In this document: positions 7,479-19,751 of the stretch, in pieces | Layout: every line of letters begins with the position of its first letter | Numbering within the stretch: the first letter of the stretch is position 1 | Assembly: GCA_017458975.1 (NCBI GenBank) | Contig: JAFSZK010000089.1 | Location: 1 to 59,714 of the forward strand | Length of the DNA stretch: 59,714 nucleotides | Direction: 5' to 3' | Source: Eubacterium sp. | GTDB taxonomy: Bacteria; Bacillota; Clostridia; Oscillospirales; Acutalibacteraceae | Notes under the pieces: model-generated | The model's input: the letters and a program-made list of their open reading frames with translations, nothing else | What the model was told of the DNA's origin: nothing | Databases searched by the model: none | Translations under genes and position numbers: made by a program

Positions 7479-8096
7479 GTGCCGGGCGCAGGAAACTCCA
7501 AAGCGTTCGCAATTACCTCGTTTTTGGCGTCGGCTTCAATGCTCCTTGAATTTATAAGACAGGTTTCAAGACTTGCAAAAGCAATTACCGAGCCCTCGAA
7601 TAACAGTACGGCGTTTTTCGTCTTGCTTGTTCTGATTAGCTTATTTTCGCTCGGCGCATGCTTCTATTTTGCCTTTTTTACGTTTTCGTTCGGTAAAACG
7701 AGCTACGATTTAAAACAGCTCGGAGCGCTTCATTTTCTGCCGATACTCTGGGCAGGGGCGAGAGTAGTGTATCTCATTTATGAGGGAGAATCGCCCGTTG
7801 GCAACCGTCAGCTTGCTCTTAAATATGCGCTTCTTTCGGTAATGCTTATTTACTTCTACTTTTATGTAAGCCGAATTCTTGACGTTAAAAAGAGCGAAAG
7901 AATAAATGAAATCTGCTCGTTTATACTAACGGGAATATCGCTGATGTATTTTATACAAAGCGTAATATTTATTGCCGAGGGAAAATGCGAATTGCTTGAT
8001 TCAAATGTTATTCTCGCTGCTTCGTCGCTTCTGATTTGTCCCTTTGCGCTGGTTTTTAAAAGGGATTATATATCCGAAAAGGAAAACGGAGAATAG
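7479..8096 (+). CDS. Integral membrane protein of unknown function
   Basis: A 205-residue protein with about six hydrophobic segments (roughly residues 10-26, 45-71, 84-100, 112-134, 145-168 and 177-193) and short polar loops, so almost entirely membrane-embedded. I do not recognise the family. GTG 7479 is chosen as start because AGAGAGG lies 6 bases before it and it begins just after the citrate synthase stop at 7475-7477; an ATG at 7458 would lie inside that gene and lacks a site. It is sandwiched between citrate synthase and a carrier-type transporter with almost no spacing, so it is part of the same operon. Confidence 0.7.
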   Translation: MPGAGNSKAFAITSFLASASMLLEFIRQVSRLAKAITEPSNNSTAFFVLLVLISLFSLGACFYFAFFTFSFGKTSYDLKQLGALHFLPILWAGARVVYLIYEGESPVGNRQLALKYALLSVMLIYFYFYVSRILDVKKSERINEICSFILTGISLMYFIQSVIFIAEGKCELLDSNVILAASSLLICPFALVFKRDYISEKENGE

Positions 8097-8099
8097 AAA

Positions 8100-9038
8100 T
8101 TGTTTAACGATTTTTTAAGTAATTTAACTACTGTCGCGCTTCAGGTTCTTGTTTTATATCTGATAGCCGGAGTCGGCTTTGTTGCCGATAAAACAAAGAT
8201 TTTTACAAAGGCTGACGGTAAAAGGCTTGTAGATTTGCTTTTTAACCTTATTCTGCCGATTACAATAATAAATACCTTTGTGTCCATGGAAAGAACCAGG
8301 GAGCATATCCGAGGGCTCGGCATTGCATTTGTTCTTGCTGCGCTGACCCACGTTGTCGGAATACTTCTATCGACTCTTTCCTTCAGAAAAAAGGATGTAA
8401 TGACAAAGGGAATATATCATTATGCAATAACATTTTCAAATGCGGCGTTCCTTGCGCTTCCGCTTGCCGAAAGCGTTGTAGGAAAAGAGGGAGTGTTTTA
8501 TTCCTCGTGTTACGTTGCCGTTTTTAATGTTTTTGCTTTTACATACGGCATTAACGAAATATCGGGAAAGAAGGCTAAGATTAACGTAAAAAATCTTTTT
8601 TTGAATCCCGGCTCAACAAGCGTAATAATCGGACTTCCGCTGTTTTTGCTCGGCGTGCATTTTCCCGATATTATTGCTTCAACAATGTCCAAGATTGCCG
8701 CTTGCAACTCACCGATGGCAATGATTGTTTTCGGTACGTTTTTTGCAAACTGCAATTTCAAAAACATTTTTGCAAAAAAAGAAATCTACTATGTTTCGTT
8801 TTTGAGACTGGTAGTAATTCCGATTATAATGATGTTTGCTCTCAAGCTTATAGGAGCGGATAACAGTATGAGAACGGCGCTTGTAATATCCGCTTCGGCG
8901 CCCGTTGCAACAAATACTGCAATGTACAGCGCAAAGTACGATAACGATACCGCGCTTTCAAGCGAGCTTGTAGGACAAACGAGTTTGTTTTCAATTATTA
9001 CAATGCCCGTAATTGTGGCGCTTTCAAGTATTATATAA
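8100..9038 (+). CDS. AEC (auxin efflux carrier) family transporter
   Basis: A 312-residue membrane transporter with about ten hydrophobic segments in two halves. YLIAGVGFVADKTKIF at the N-terminus, DLLFNLILPITIINTF, the FSNAAFLALPLAESV motif in the centre and SASAPVATNTAMYSAKY near the end are family signatures. Bacterial members move organic acids such as malate or malonate, or unknown metabolites; the citrate synthase two genes upstream makes a carboxylate substrate plausible, but this is inference. The start codon is TTG (8100-8102), preceded by a GGAG site about 9 bases away; there is no good ATG nearby. Confidence 0.88.
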   Translation: MFNDFLSNLTTVALQVLVLYLIAGVGFVADKTKIFTKADGKRLVDLLFNLILPITIINTFVSMERTREHIRGLGIAFVLAALTHVVGILLSTLSFRKKDVMTKGIYHYAITFSNAAFLALPLAESVVGKEGVFYSSCYVAVFNVFAFTYGINEISGKKAKINVKNLFLNPGSTSVIIGLPLFLLGVHFPDIIASTMSKIAACNSPMAMIVFGTFFANCNFKNIFAKKEIYYVSFLRLVVIPIIMMFALKLIGADNSMRTALVISASAPVATNTAMYSAKYDNDTALSSELVGQTSLFSIITMPVIVALSSII

Positions 9039-9048
9039 AGGTGATTAA

Positions 9049-9372
9049 ATGAAACTAATAATTGCGATTATTTCAAATAAGGATACGAATAACGTTACCG
9101 AGGCAATTACTCAAAACGGTTATTCGGTAACCAAGATTTCGTCCGCGGGTCAGTTTTTAACCGACGGCCATACTACGATTATGGTCGGCTGTGACGACGA
9201 TAAGGTTGAAAAGCTTTTTGAAATATTAAAGAAAAACCTTACAAAGCGTATTGTTAAGACTCCCGGAGTAACAAGCACTCTTTCGGGCTCGTTTTTGAAC
9301 CAGGCTGTTGACGTTGAGGAATACGGCGGAGTTGCTTTTACGCTTGACGTTGAGGATTTTCAAAAGTTTTAA
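9049..9372 (+). CDS. darA: Cyclic-di-AMP receptor, DarA/PstA family
   Basis: A small PII-like trimeric signal protein that binds cyclic di-AMP in the cytoplasm. The 107 residues begin MKLIIAIISNKD, followed by NGYSVTKISSAGQFLTDGHT and TIMVGCDDDKVEKL, the ligand-loop region typical of the family. AGGTGAT precedes the ATG. It starts the darA-holB-ricT block, the same order as yaaQ-(yaaR)-holB-yaaT in Bacillus; yaaR is absent. The partner protein of DarA is not known with certainty. The call is firm because both sequence and neighbourhood agree. Confidence 0.92.
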   Translation: MKLIIAIISNKDTNNVTEAITQNGYSVTKISSAGQFLTDGHTTIMVGCDDDKVEKLFEILKKNLTKRIVKTPGVTSTLSGSFLNQAVDVEEYGGVAFTLDVEDFQKF

Positions 9373-9375
9373 GCT

Positions 9376-10359
9376 ATGAAGTTTATAAATTTTAAAGGTA
9401 ATGAAAAAATAAAAGAACAGCTCTCCTTTCTTGCCGAAGCAAAAAGACTCCCTCACGCGATTATACTTGAAGGCGAGGCGGGACTCGGAAAGCGCACTCT
9501 TGCAAGGGAAATTGCGCTTAATCTTTTTTGTCGCGGAGAGGGCGAAAAGCCCTGTCTTAAATGTGCGCAATGCTCAAAGGTGACAAAGGGAATACACCCC
9601 GATATATACGAATATACCGCGCCTGACAGAGCGAGAGCCTTTCACGTAGATACTGTAAGGGATATCAGAGAGGACGCTTTTATGCGCCCTAACGAGGCTG
9701 ATTATAAGGTCTATATTCTCGGTAACGCCCAAAGTATGAACGAAAGCGCCCAGAACGCGCTTTTAAAGATACTTGAGGAGCCGCCCGAATACGCAATATT
9801 TATTCTTACGGTAACTAATAAAGCCGCAATGCTTGAAACAGTACTGTCAAGAGCGGTTGTCTTTACGCTTGAAGGTGTTGACGAACCGACGGCGGAGGAA
9901 TATATTCTGTCCGTTAACGGGGAGCTTGATTCTTCTGATGTGAGAAACGCGCTTGAAGCGTGGAACGGAAATATCGGAAAGGCGCTCGAGAGCCTGAACG
10001 ACGGAAAGCTATCCGAAATCAGCTCGCTTTCCTCCGATATTACAAAGAGCCTTTTAAGCGAAAACGAATACGATTTAATTAAGGCGTGTTCTGTTTTTGC
10101 GGGCGACAGAGAGACTCTCGTTCTGCCGCTTTCGATGCTTAAAGCTGTTTTCAGAGACGCGCTCGTTTACGGCGAAAGCGACCTTATGAGCGGAAACGAA
10201 GAGGCTGCAAAGCTTATTTCGTCCCGATTCAGTAAGGGTAAAATATTAAAGCTTATTGAAGCTTGCGAGAGAATGAGAATTCTTGCGCTTAAAAACGGAA
10301 ATAACGCAATTCTTATAACAAAACTATCCTACGAGCTTAAAAGAGCGCTCGGTAGATAA
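9376..10359 (+). CDS. holB: DNA polymerase III delta-prime subunit
   Basis: A clamp-loader subunit that helps open the sliding clamp at the replication fork. The 327 residues contain a Walker-A-like loop (GEAGLGKRTLA), a zinc-binding module with cysteines in LFCRGEGEKPCLKCAQCSK, a HPDIYEY segment, NESAQNALLKILEEPP (the conserved AAA+ region) and a sensor region LSRAVVF, where the usual SRC motif is SRA. The C-terminal half is the helical collar domain. It starts 4 bases after darA and is followed at 16 bases by ricT, so one operon is likely. Confidence 0.93.
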   Translation: MKFINFKGNEKIKEQLSFLAEAKRLPHAIILEGEAGLGKRTLAREIALNLFCRGEGEKPCLKCAQCSKVTKGIHPDIYEYTAPDRARAFHVDTVRDIREDAFMRPNEADYKVYILGNAQSMNESAQNALLKILEEPPEYAIFILTVTNKAAMLETVLSRAVVFTLEGVDEPTAEEYILSVNGELDSSDVRNALEAWNGNIGKALESLNDGKLSEISSLSSDITKSLLSENEYDLIKACSVFAGDRETLVLPLSMLKAVFRDALVYGESDLMSGNEEAAKLISSRFSKGKILKLIEACERMRILALKNGNNAILITKLSYELKRALGR

Positions 10360-10374
10360 ACGGAGGATAAACCG

Positions 10375-11184
10375 ATGGTAAAGGTTGTTGGCGTCCGCTT
10401 TAAGGACACAGGTAAAATGTATTATTTCGACCCCTGCAGGGTTGACGTAAAAAAAGGCGACAAGGTAATTGTTGAAACCGTAAGAGGTACCGAATGCGGT
10501 ACTGCTACAAGCGGAGTGCAGGAAATTGAGGAGAGCGAGGTCGTTTCCTCTCTTAAGCGGGTAATCCGTGTTGCAACCGAGCATGATTTAAAAACGGTTG
10601 AGGAAAACAAAATAAAAGAAAAAGAGGCGTACGCTATTTGCAACGAAAAGATTGCAAAGCACGGTCTTGAAATGGATTTGACCGAGGTTGAGTACACCTT
10701 TGACAGAACAAAAATTATATTCTATTTTACTGCTGACGGAAGAGTTGATTTCCGTGAGCTCGTTAAAGACCTTGCCGCAGAATTTCATACCCGAATTGAA
10801 TTAAGACAGATTGGCGTAAGGGACGAAGCAAAAATGCTCGGCGGGCTAGGTATCTGCGGACGTCCGTTTTGTTGCTCGACCTTCCTTAACGACTTTCATT
10901 CCGTTTCGATTAAAATGGCTAAGGAGCAGGGACTTTCGCTTTCTCCCGGTAAAATCAGCGGAACCTGCGGAAGACTTATGTGCTGTCTTAAATATGAACA
11001 GAATTCTTATGAGTATCTTAATAAGATTACTCCCCAGAAGGGTCAGAGGGTTGACTGTCGCGACGGACGCGGAACGGTTATTGAGTGCGCCGTATTAACC
11101 GGCAAGCTTAAAGTTCAGCTTGACAATATGCCCGAGGGCGCGCCGATAGTAGTGAATCGCGAGGAAGTCAGAATTGTAAAATAG
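10375..11184 (+). CDS. ricT: RicT (YaaT) PSP1-domain regulator
   Basis: A subunit of the RicA-RicF-RicT complex, which in Bacillus binds [4Fe-4S] clusters and stimulates RNase Y processing of polycistronic mRNAs, with effects on sporulation and biofilm. The 269 residues begin VKVVGVRFKDTGKMYYFDP and carry the conserved cysteine pairs in LGICGRPFCCS and GTCGRLMCCLKYEQNSYEYL, which supply cluster ligands. An AACGGAGG site lies before ATG 10375. It is last in the darA-holB-ricT block and is followed by a terminator shared with the convergent ferredoxin gene. Confidence 0.93.
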   Translation: MVKVVGVRFKDTGKMYYFDPCRVDVKKGDKVIVETVRGTECGTATSGVQEIEESEVVSSLKRVIRVATEHDLKTVEENKIKEKEAYAICNEKIAKHGLEMDLTEVEYTFDRTKIIFYFTADGRVDFRELVKDLAAEFHTRIELRQIGVRDEAKMLGGLGICGRPFCCSTFLNDFHSVSIKMAKEQGLSLSPGKISGTCGRLMCCLKYEQNSYEYLNKITPQKGQRVDCRDGRGTVIECAVLTGKLKVQLDNMPEGAPIVVNREEVRIVK

Positions 11185-11211
11185 CAGTATGACTAAAGCT
11201 TTGAACAAAAT

Positions 11212-11240
11212 AAAAAGAGCCCCCCAAGGGGCTCATTTTT
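11212..11240. terminator. Bidirectional terminator between ricT and ferredoxin
   Basis: A GAGCCCC/GGGGCTC hairpin (arms 11217-11223 and 11228-11234) with five A before and five T after, so it can stop transcription from both sides. Confidence 0.88.
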
Positions 11241-11246
11241 ATTTTA

Positions 11247-11414
11247 TTATGCCTGAGGAGCGCCAACAGGACATACACCTTCGCAAGCACCGCACTCGAT
11301 GCAAGCATCAGCGTCAATAACATACTTGTCGTCGCCTTCTGCGATAGCGCCTACAGGGCATTCGCCTGCGCAAGCACCACAAGAAATGCAATCATCGTTA
11401 ATTGTGTAAGCCAT
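11247..11414 (-). CDS. 2[4Fe-4S] clostridial-type ferredoxin
   Basis: A 55-residue electron carrier with two C-x2-C-x2-C-x3-C-P motifs (CISCGACAGECP and CIECGACEGVCP), each cluster taking three ligands from one motif and one from the other. It serves low-potential redox enzymes such as pyruvate:ferredoxin oxidoreductase and hydrogenase in anaerobes. The start at 11412-11414 is fixed by AGGAGGT just upstream; a longer frame to 11474 would run through the promoter. It is transcribed alone from its own promoter and ends at a bidirectional terminator. Confidence 0.95.
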   Translation of the reverse strand: MAYTINDDCISCGACAGECPVGAIAEGDDKYVIDADACIECGACEGVCPVGAPQA

Positions 11415-11464
11415 TACAATACCTCCTGATTTATTATAAGATATTACTAAAATCCTACAAAACG

Positions 11465-11493
11465 AGTATAACAAACTATATTATAAAATGCAA
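11465..11493 (-). promoter_or_regulatory. SigA promoter for ferredoxin
   Basis: On the minus strand TTGCAT (11488-11493), 17-base spacer, TATACT (11465-11470), about 50 bases before the start codon. Confidence 0.8.
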
Positions 11494-11507
11494 GACTTTT
11501 ATTTAAA

Positions 11508-12761
11508 TTAATCTTCGCTCAGATTTATTTTGTCAAAGACTACGGTTTTATCGTTTTCATACATAATTCCGAGAGTTGAACGGTTGATAAGCGCAAGACA
11601 GCTTTCGCCGATTTCGCCGCTGCAGAATTTAATTGAGTCGTCCTTCCAGTTAATCCTGCTTATTTTTCCGTGCCTGTCAAAATCAAGCATACCTACGGAA
11701 ACCTGACCGCTCAGGTCCTTACGGCAAGCGTGTGATACGTAAAGCTTGTTGTTTGCGCTGATAATGCTTTTCTTTGAAGTGAACGCCTTGAAGCCAACCT
11801 TATCAGCCTTGTACCATGTAATTCCGTTATCGTTTGATAAAGCGGAGGGAGTTTTGTTTCCGTTATTACCTACTGCATAAAGCTGTCTGCTTCCGACGTT
11901 TGCAATGCTCCAGAAATCGCCGCATTCGGTATAGGGCGCTCTTCTGTTTCGTCCCCAGCTCTCGCCGTTGTCGTCGCTGTAAATACAGATTGTTCCTTCG
12001 GGGGAGTAAAGAGGAACTATAATACGTCCCGTATGGGTTATAAGTGAATTTCCCGAAGCGGTAATAACGTAGGGACCGTCCTTTTCGGTAAGAACGCTTG
12101 CGCTGATATCCTTTGGCTCGCTCCAGGTTTCGCCTGAATCCTTTGATATCATAACGTAGATATAGCTTCTTTTAGGAGCTTTAAGCGGAGCGCCGAAGGT
12201 TGTGCTTACGCGTCCTTCCTTACCCTTAGCGCCGTTGAGAAAAATATTACCTACGTATTCCTTGTCCTTATACAGTTCGCCGAGCTGCTTTACGCGGTAG
12301 GGGGTAAGCCTCTTGTGGGCGTCAATTACCTTACCGTCGTTTAAAACAAGAAAATAGTTTCCGTCCTTGTCGTATATAACCTGGCATTGCTGTGAATCAA
12401 AAAGCGCAAACGCCGCCTTTTTCTTTTCAAGGAAGCTCATATCACCCTTACCCCTTGATTCGGGGAGAAAGGCGGTAATAAGAATAATATCGCCGTTTTC
12501 CGCCTGTACAAGACTCGGCTGAAGGAAAAACGCGGTTCGGGTATTGTTTATGTCGTCGTTAACGTGGCGCGCAGGAGGGACCGCAATAGGCTTAAGCTTG
12601 CTCCAGCTTTTACCCTCGTCACCCGAAATTGATGACACAAGCTCAATGTATCCCCAGTCGTGACCTGCCGCAGCTCTGCACATAACGGAAATAAGCCTTC
12701 CGTTAGCGTTAAGAAAAGCGGGGGAATAAAGGTTATAAATATCGTTAGTGAATTTTACCAT
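11508..12761 (-). CDS. Sialidase-like BNR/Asp-box protein, no signal peptide
   Basis: A predicted six-bladed beta-propeller of 417 residues. Four Asp-box turns (S-x-D-x-G-x-x-W) are visible: SGDEGKSW, SKDSGETW, SDDNGESW and SNDNGITW. Asp-boxes mark sialidases and related glycosidases; YSPAFLNANGRLISV and QPSLVQAENGDIILI are blade-like. I do not see the Arg-Ile-Pro motif that normally starts the sialidase active site, so catalysis is unproven. No signal peptide or anchor is present, so it would act inside the cell on imported glycans. An AGGAG site lies 10 bases before the start. Confidence 0.75.
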   Translation of the reverse strand: MVKFTNDIYNLYSPAFLNANGRLISVMCRAAAGHDWGYIELVSSISGDEGKSWSKLKPIAVPPARHVNDDINNTRTAFFLQPSLVQAENGDIILITAFLPESRGKGDMSFLEKKKAAFALFDSQQCQVIYDKDGNYFLVLNDGKVIDAHKRLTPYRVKQLGELYKDKEYVGNIFLNGAKGKEGRVSTTFGAPLKAPKRSYIYVMISKDSGETWSEPKDISASVLTEKDGPYVITASGNSLITHTGRIIVPLYSPEGTICIYSDDNGESWGRNRRAPYTECGDFWSIANVGSRQLYAVGNNGNKTPSALSNDNGITWYKADKVGFKAFTSKKSIISANNKLYVSHACRKDLSGQVSVGMLDFDRHGKISRINWKDDSIKFCSGEIGESCLALINRSTLGIMYENDKTVVFDKINLSED

Positions 12762-12779
12762 TATATCAACTCCTACATA

Positions 12780-12807
12780 AATTATAACAAATAAGGGGAA
12801 AAATACA
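12780..12807 (-). promoter_or_regulatory. Probable SigA promoter for the sialidase-like gene
   Basis: Minus-strand TATAAT (12780-12785) with TTGTAT 16 bases upstream. It lies about 20 bases before the start codon, so the leader would be very short. Confidence 0.5.
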
Positions 12808-12835
12808 ATAAAAATTTTTTAGACGCTAAAAACTA

Positions 12836-12864
12836 TTGCAAATTTTAAAGAATAATAGTACAAT
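12836..12864 (+). promoter_or_regulatory. SigA promoter for the alcohol dehydrogenase
   Basis: TTGCAA (12836-12841), 17-base spacer, TACAAT (12859-12864), 31 bases before the start codon. Confidence 0.75.
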
Positions 12865-12894
12865 AAAAAGGAAATAAAATAAGGAGGTAAAACG

Positions 12895-14106
12895 ATGCTC
12901 TGGACTTTAAAAAAGTGTTGGTACAGACTTTACCAAAGAGTTTTTAAGGTTGCTATGTGCTTTATGGATTGGTCCGAGCCCGAGCTTCTTGAAGGCGCTG
13001 ACGCAGTTTTAAGACTGCCCGAGTTTATCAAGGGCAAGGGTTTAAACAAGGTTCTTGTTGTAACCGATAAGGGACTTATGGGACTTCATCTTCTTGACCC
13101 GATGTTTGAAAAGCTCAAGGCAGTAGGCATTGACTACGTTGTATATGACGGAGTACAGCCAAACCCGACTATTCCGAATATCGAAGAAGCAAGAAAGATG
13201 TATCTTGATAACGGCTGTCAGGGAATTATCGCCTTCGGCGGCGGTTCTCCGATGGACTGTGCTAAGGCTTGCGCTGCAAGAGTAGTTAAGCCTAATCAGC
13301 CCGTTCGCAAGATGCGCGGTTATCTTAAAGTACTTAAAAAGCTTCCTCCGTTCTTCGCTGTTCCCACAACAGCCGGTACGGGCTCTGAAACTACGGTAGC
13401 TGCTGTTGTAACCGACCCCGAAACTCATGAGAAGAACGCCATCAACGATATCTGTCTTCGTCCAAAGTATGCAGTGCTTGACCCGGCTTTGACCGTAGGT
13501 TTGCCGCCGCATATTACATCAACTACAGGTATGGATGCGCTCACTCACGCAGTAGAGGCGTATATCGGCAAGAGCAACACCAAATCAACTATTATGTATG
13601 CGGAAGAGGCTACTCTCTTAATTCACGAGAATTTGGAGAAGGCTTACGCAGACGGAAAGGATTTAGAAGCAAGGGGCAATATGCTTAAGGGCTCATATCT
13701 TGCGGGCTGTGCTTTTACACAGGCTTTCGTCGGATATGTTCACGCTATTGCGCATAACCTCGGCGGTCTTTACGGAACGCCCCACGGTCTTGCTAATGCG
13801 GTTATTCTTCCGTATGTGCTTGACTGGTACGGTGAAAGCGCTTATCCTCAGCTTGCCAAATTAGCTGACATTATCGGAATTACAACTCCGTCAATGTCGG
13901 TTGACGAAAAGGGCAAGGCTTTCATTGCCGAAGTAAGAAGAATGAACGCGGCTATGAATATTCCGGATAAGTTTGATTTCATTAAGGAAGAGGATATGAA
14001 TACTCTTGTTTCCCGCGCTCTTAAAGAGGGTAATCCGGGTTATCCCGTACCCAAGATTATGAACGCGGCTGACTGTGAAGGAGTTATCCGTCAGTTTATG
14101 GCATAA
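12895..14106 (+). CDS. Iron-containing (group III) alcohol dehydrogenase
   Basis: A cytoplasmic NAD(P)-dependent dehydrogenase that interconverts alcohols and aldehydes, probably disposing of reducing power in fermentation. The 403 residues carry the nucleotide-binding GGGSPMDCAKA motif, PTTAGTGSETT, and metal ligands in AVLDPALT (Asp), MDALTHAVEAY (His), YVHAIAH (His) and GTPHGLANA (His), the usual Fe2+ site. The first 25 residues are unusually hydrophobic and aromatic for the family, but the AAGGAGG site at 12881-12887 supports the ATG at 12895. It has its own promoter and terminator. Substrate unknown; ethanol or butanol are common. Confidence 0.93.
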   Translation: MLWTLKKCWYRLYQRVFKVAMCFMDWSEPELLEGADAVLRLPEFIKGKGLNKVLVVTDKGLMGLHLLDPMFEKLKAVGIDYVVYDGVQPNPTIPNIEEARKMYLDNGCQGIIAFGGGSPMDCAKACAARVVKPNQPVRKMRGYLKVLKKLPPFFAVPTTAGTGSETTVAAVVTDPETHEKNAINDICLRPKYAVLDPALTVGLPPHITSTTGMDALTHAVEAYIGKSNTKSTIMYAEEATLLIHENLEKAYADGKDLEARGNMLKGSYLAGCAFTQAFVGYVHAIAHNLGGLYGTPHGLANAVILPYVLDWYGESAYPQLAKLADIIGITTPSMSVDEKGKAFIAEVRRMNAAMNIPDKFDFIKEEDMNTLVSRALKEGNPGYPVPKIMNAADCEGVIRQFMA

Positions 14107-18551
<4,445 letters not shown>

Positions 18552-18564
18552 TTCGGTGATACAT

Positions 18565-18993
18565 ATGAAAAAAATAATACCAGTCCTTTTAGCGCTCTTA
18601 ACTCTGAGTTCCTGCGCTCAAAGGGTTAAAGCCCCCGATTTAAACGAAAGCTTTAATGTTAACGCCGTTTATAAATCGGGGGATTATTCTTATGCTTGTA
18701 AAATAGTTAAGGATAAAAACGGAGTAAGTATAACTCCTACCTCAACCAATGCCGCCGGTATGAGAATATACTGTAACGGAAAAACGGTTGAGTTTACCTA
18801 CGGAGATTTTAAGAAGATAAGCGATATTAATAAGCTTGACAAAACCAACCCCGCAATTATTCTTTACGAGGTCTTTTTCAGCGGAGCGTCGTCGGGGAAT
18901 ACATCCGTAGGCTCTTTTACGCTCAAAAGTGAAAACGGTCTTCCCGTGAATATTGAAATACCCGACGCGGATATAACTCTTAGTTTTAATTAA
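18565..18993 (+). CDS. Small lipoprotein of unknown function
   Basis: A 142-residue lipoprotein. The signal peptide ends in the lipobox LTLSSCAQ, giving a lipidated Cys near residue 15 and an extracytoplasmic beta-rich domain. ATG 18565 is chosen because CGGTGAT lies just upstream; an earlier ATG at 18544 lies inside the previous gene. No conserved motif is recognised; strand-forming segments such as SYACKIVKDKNGVSITPT and GMRIYCNGKTVEFTYGDF suggest a compact beta fold. It sits 13 bases after the nnr gene and is probably the last gene of that operon. Confidence 0.7.
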   Translation: MKKIIPVLLALLTLSSCAQRVKAPDLNESFNVNAVYKSGDYSYACKIVKDKNGVSITPTSTNAAGMRIYCNGKTVEFTYGDFKKISDINKLDKTNPAIILYEVFFSGASSGNTSVGSFTLKSENGLPVNIEIPDADITLSFN

Positions 18994-18996
18994 TTG

Positions 18997-19025
18997 TTGT
19001 AACAAAATCTTAAAAGTGTTAAAAT
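18997..19025 (+). promoter_or_regulatory. SigA promoter for the papain-like-fold protein gene
   Basis: TTGTAA (18997-19002), 17-base spacer, TAAAAT (19020-19025), 24 bases before the start codon. Confidence 0.68.
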
Positions 19026-19049
19026 GGTAAAAAACAGCGGAGAATTAAA

Positions 19050-19643
19050 ATGAAAAAGGAACTTGATTATTTTAATATCGGTTATTCCTACGGCGGGAAT
19101 CAGGAGTGGTTTAATACATTTTTTATGAAAATTGGCGGATGCGCCGCAGAAACCGCAATTGAGCTTTGCATTTATCTTGATAAATACCGAAATACCAAGC
19201 TTTGTCCGTTTGACGCCGATAATATTACAAAGAAAGACTATATACGCTTCGGCGATATTATGAAGCCCTATCTTCACCCTCGCTTTCAGGGAATAGATAC
19301 GCTTAGTATTTATACCGAGGGCTTTGGAAAATATCTGAGGGACGTTAAAGGAAGTGTAAAATTCGATACTGTTGAGGGTACCGAGGACTATTCAAAGGCG
19401 GAAAAAATGATAATTAAAAGCATTGATAACGCTCTGCCGGTTGCGTTTTTGATGCTGAATAACAAAAACAGGAAATACAAGGATTATTTCTGGCACTGGT
19501 TTATAATCAACGGTTATAATAAGACCGATAACGACTTGCTTGTAAAGGCTGTAAACTACAGCACCTTCGAGTGGCTGAGCCTGAGCGAGCTGTGGAACAG
19601 CGGATATGAAAGACGGGGCGGAATTGTAAGCATTTCTCTTTAA
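19050..19643 (+). CDS. Candidate papain-like (C39-like) cysteine-peptidase-fold protein
   Basis: A 197-residue cytoplasmic protein I do not recognise with certainty. The layout suggests a papain-like fold: GGNQEW near residue 16, a possible nucleophile Cys in MKIGGCAAETA (about residue 31), then far downstream FWHWFIINGY with a His, and a short segment before an Asn/Asp (LLVKAVNYS). In C39-like proteins Gln, Cys, His and Asp/Asn appear in that order. No signal peptide is present. It has its own promoter and stands alone between the lacZ operon and the GH3 gene. Function could be peptidase, transferase or none. Confidence 0.6.
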   Translation: MKKELDYFNIGYSYGGNQEWFNTFFMKIGGCAAETAIELCIYLDKYRNTKLCPFDADNITKKDYIRFGDIMKPYLHPRFQGIDTLSIYTEGFGKYLRDVKGSVKFDTVEGTEDYSKAEKMIIKSIDNALPVAFLMLNNKNRKYKDYFWHWFIINGYNKTDNDLLVKAVNYSTFEWLSLSELWNSGYERRGGIVSISL

Positions 19644-19679
19644 TTAAGAGATTTGCTTTTTATTTTCAAAATAAAGCTA

Positions 19680-19708
19680 TTGTAATTCTTACAGATTTAT
19701 AGTATAAT
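19680..19708 (+). promoter_or_regulatory. SigA promoter for the GH3 gene
   Basis: TTGTAA (19680-19685), 17-base spacer, TATAAT (19703-19708), 43 bases before the start codon. Confidence 0.82.
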
Positions 19709-19751
19709 ATTTTCGATTAGGTATTTCATTAAGTATGAAAGGAGTAAATTT

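Noticed and set aside
9226..9570. A 114-codon minus-strand frame across darA and holB
   Set aside because: It spans two conserved genes on the other strand and has no start signals.
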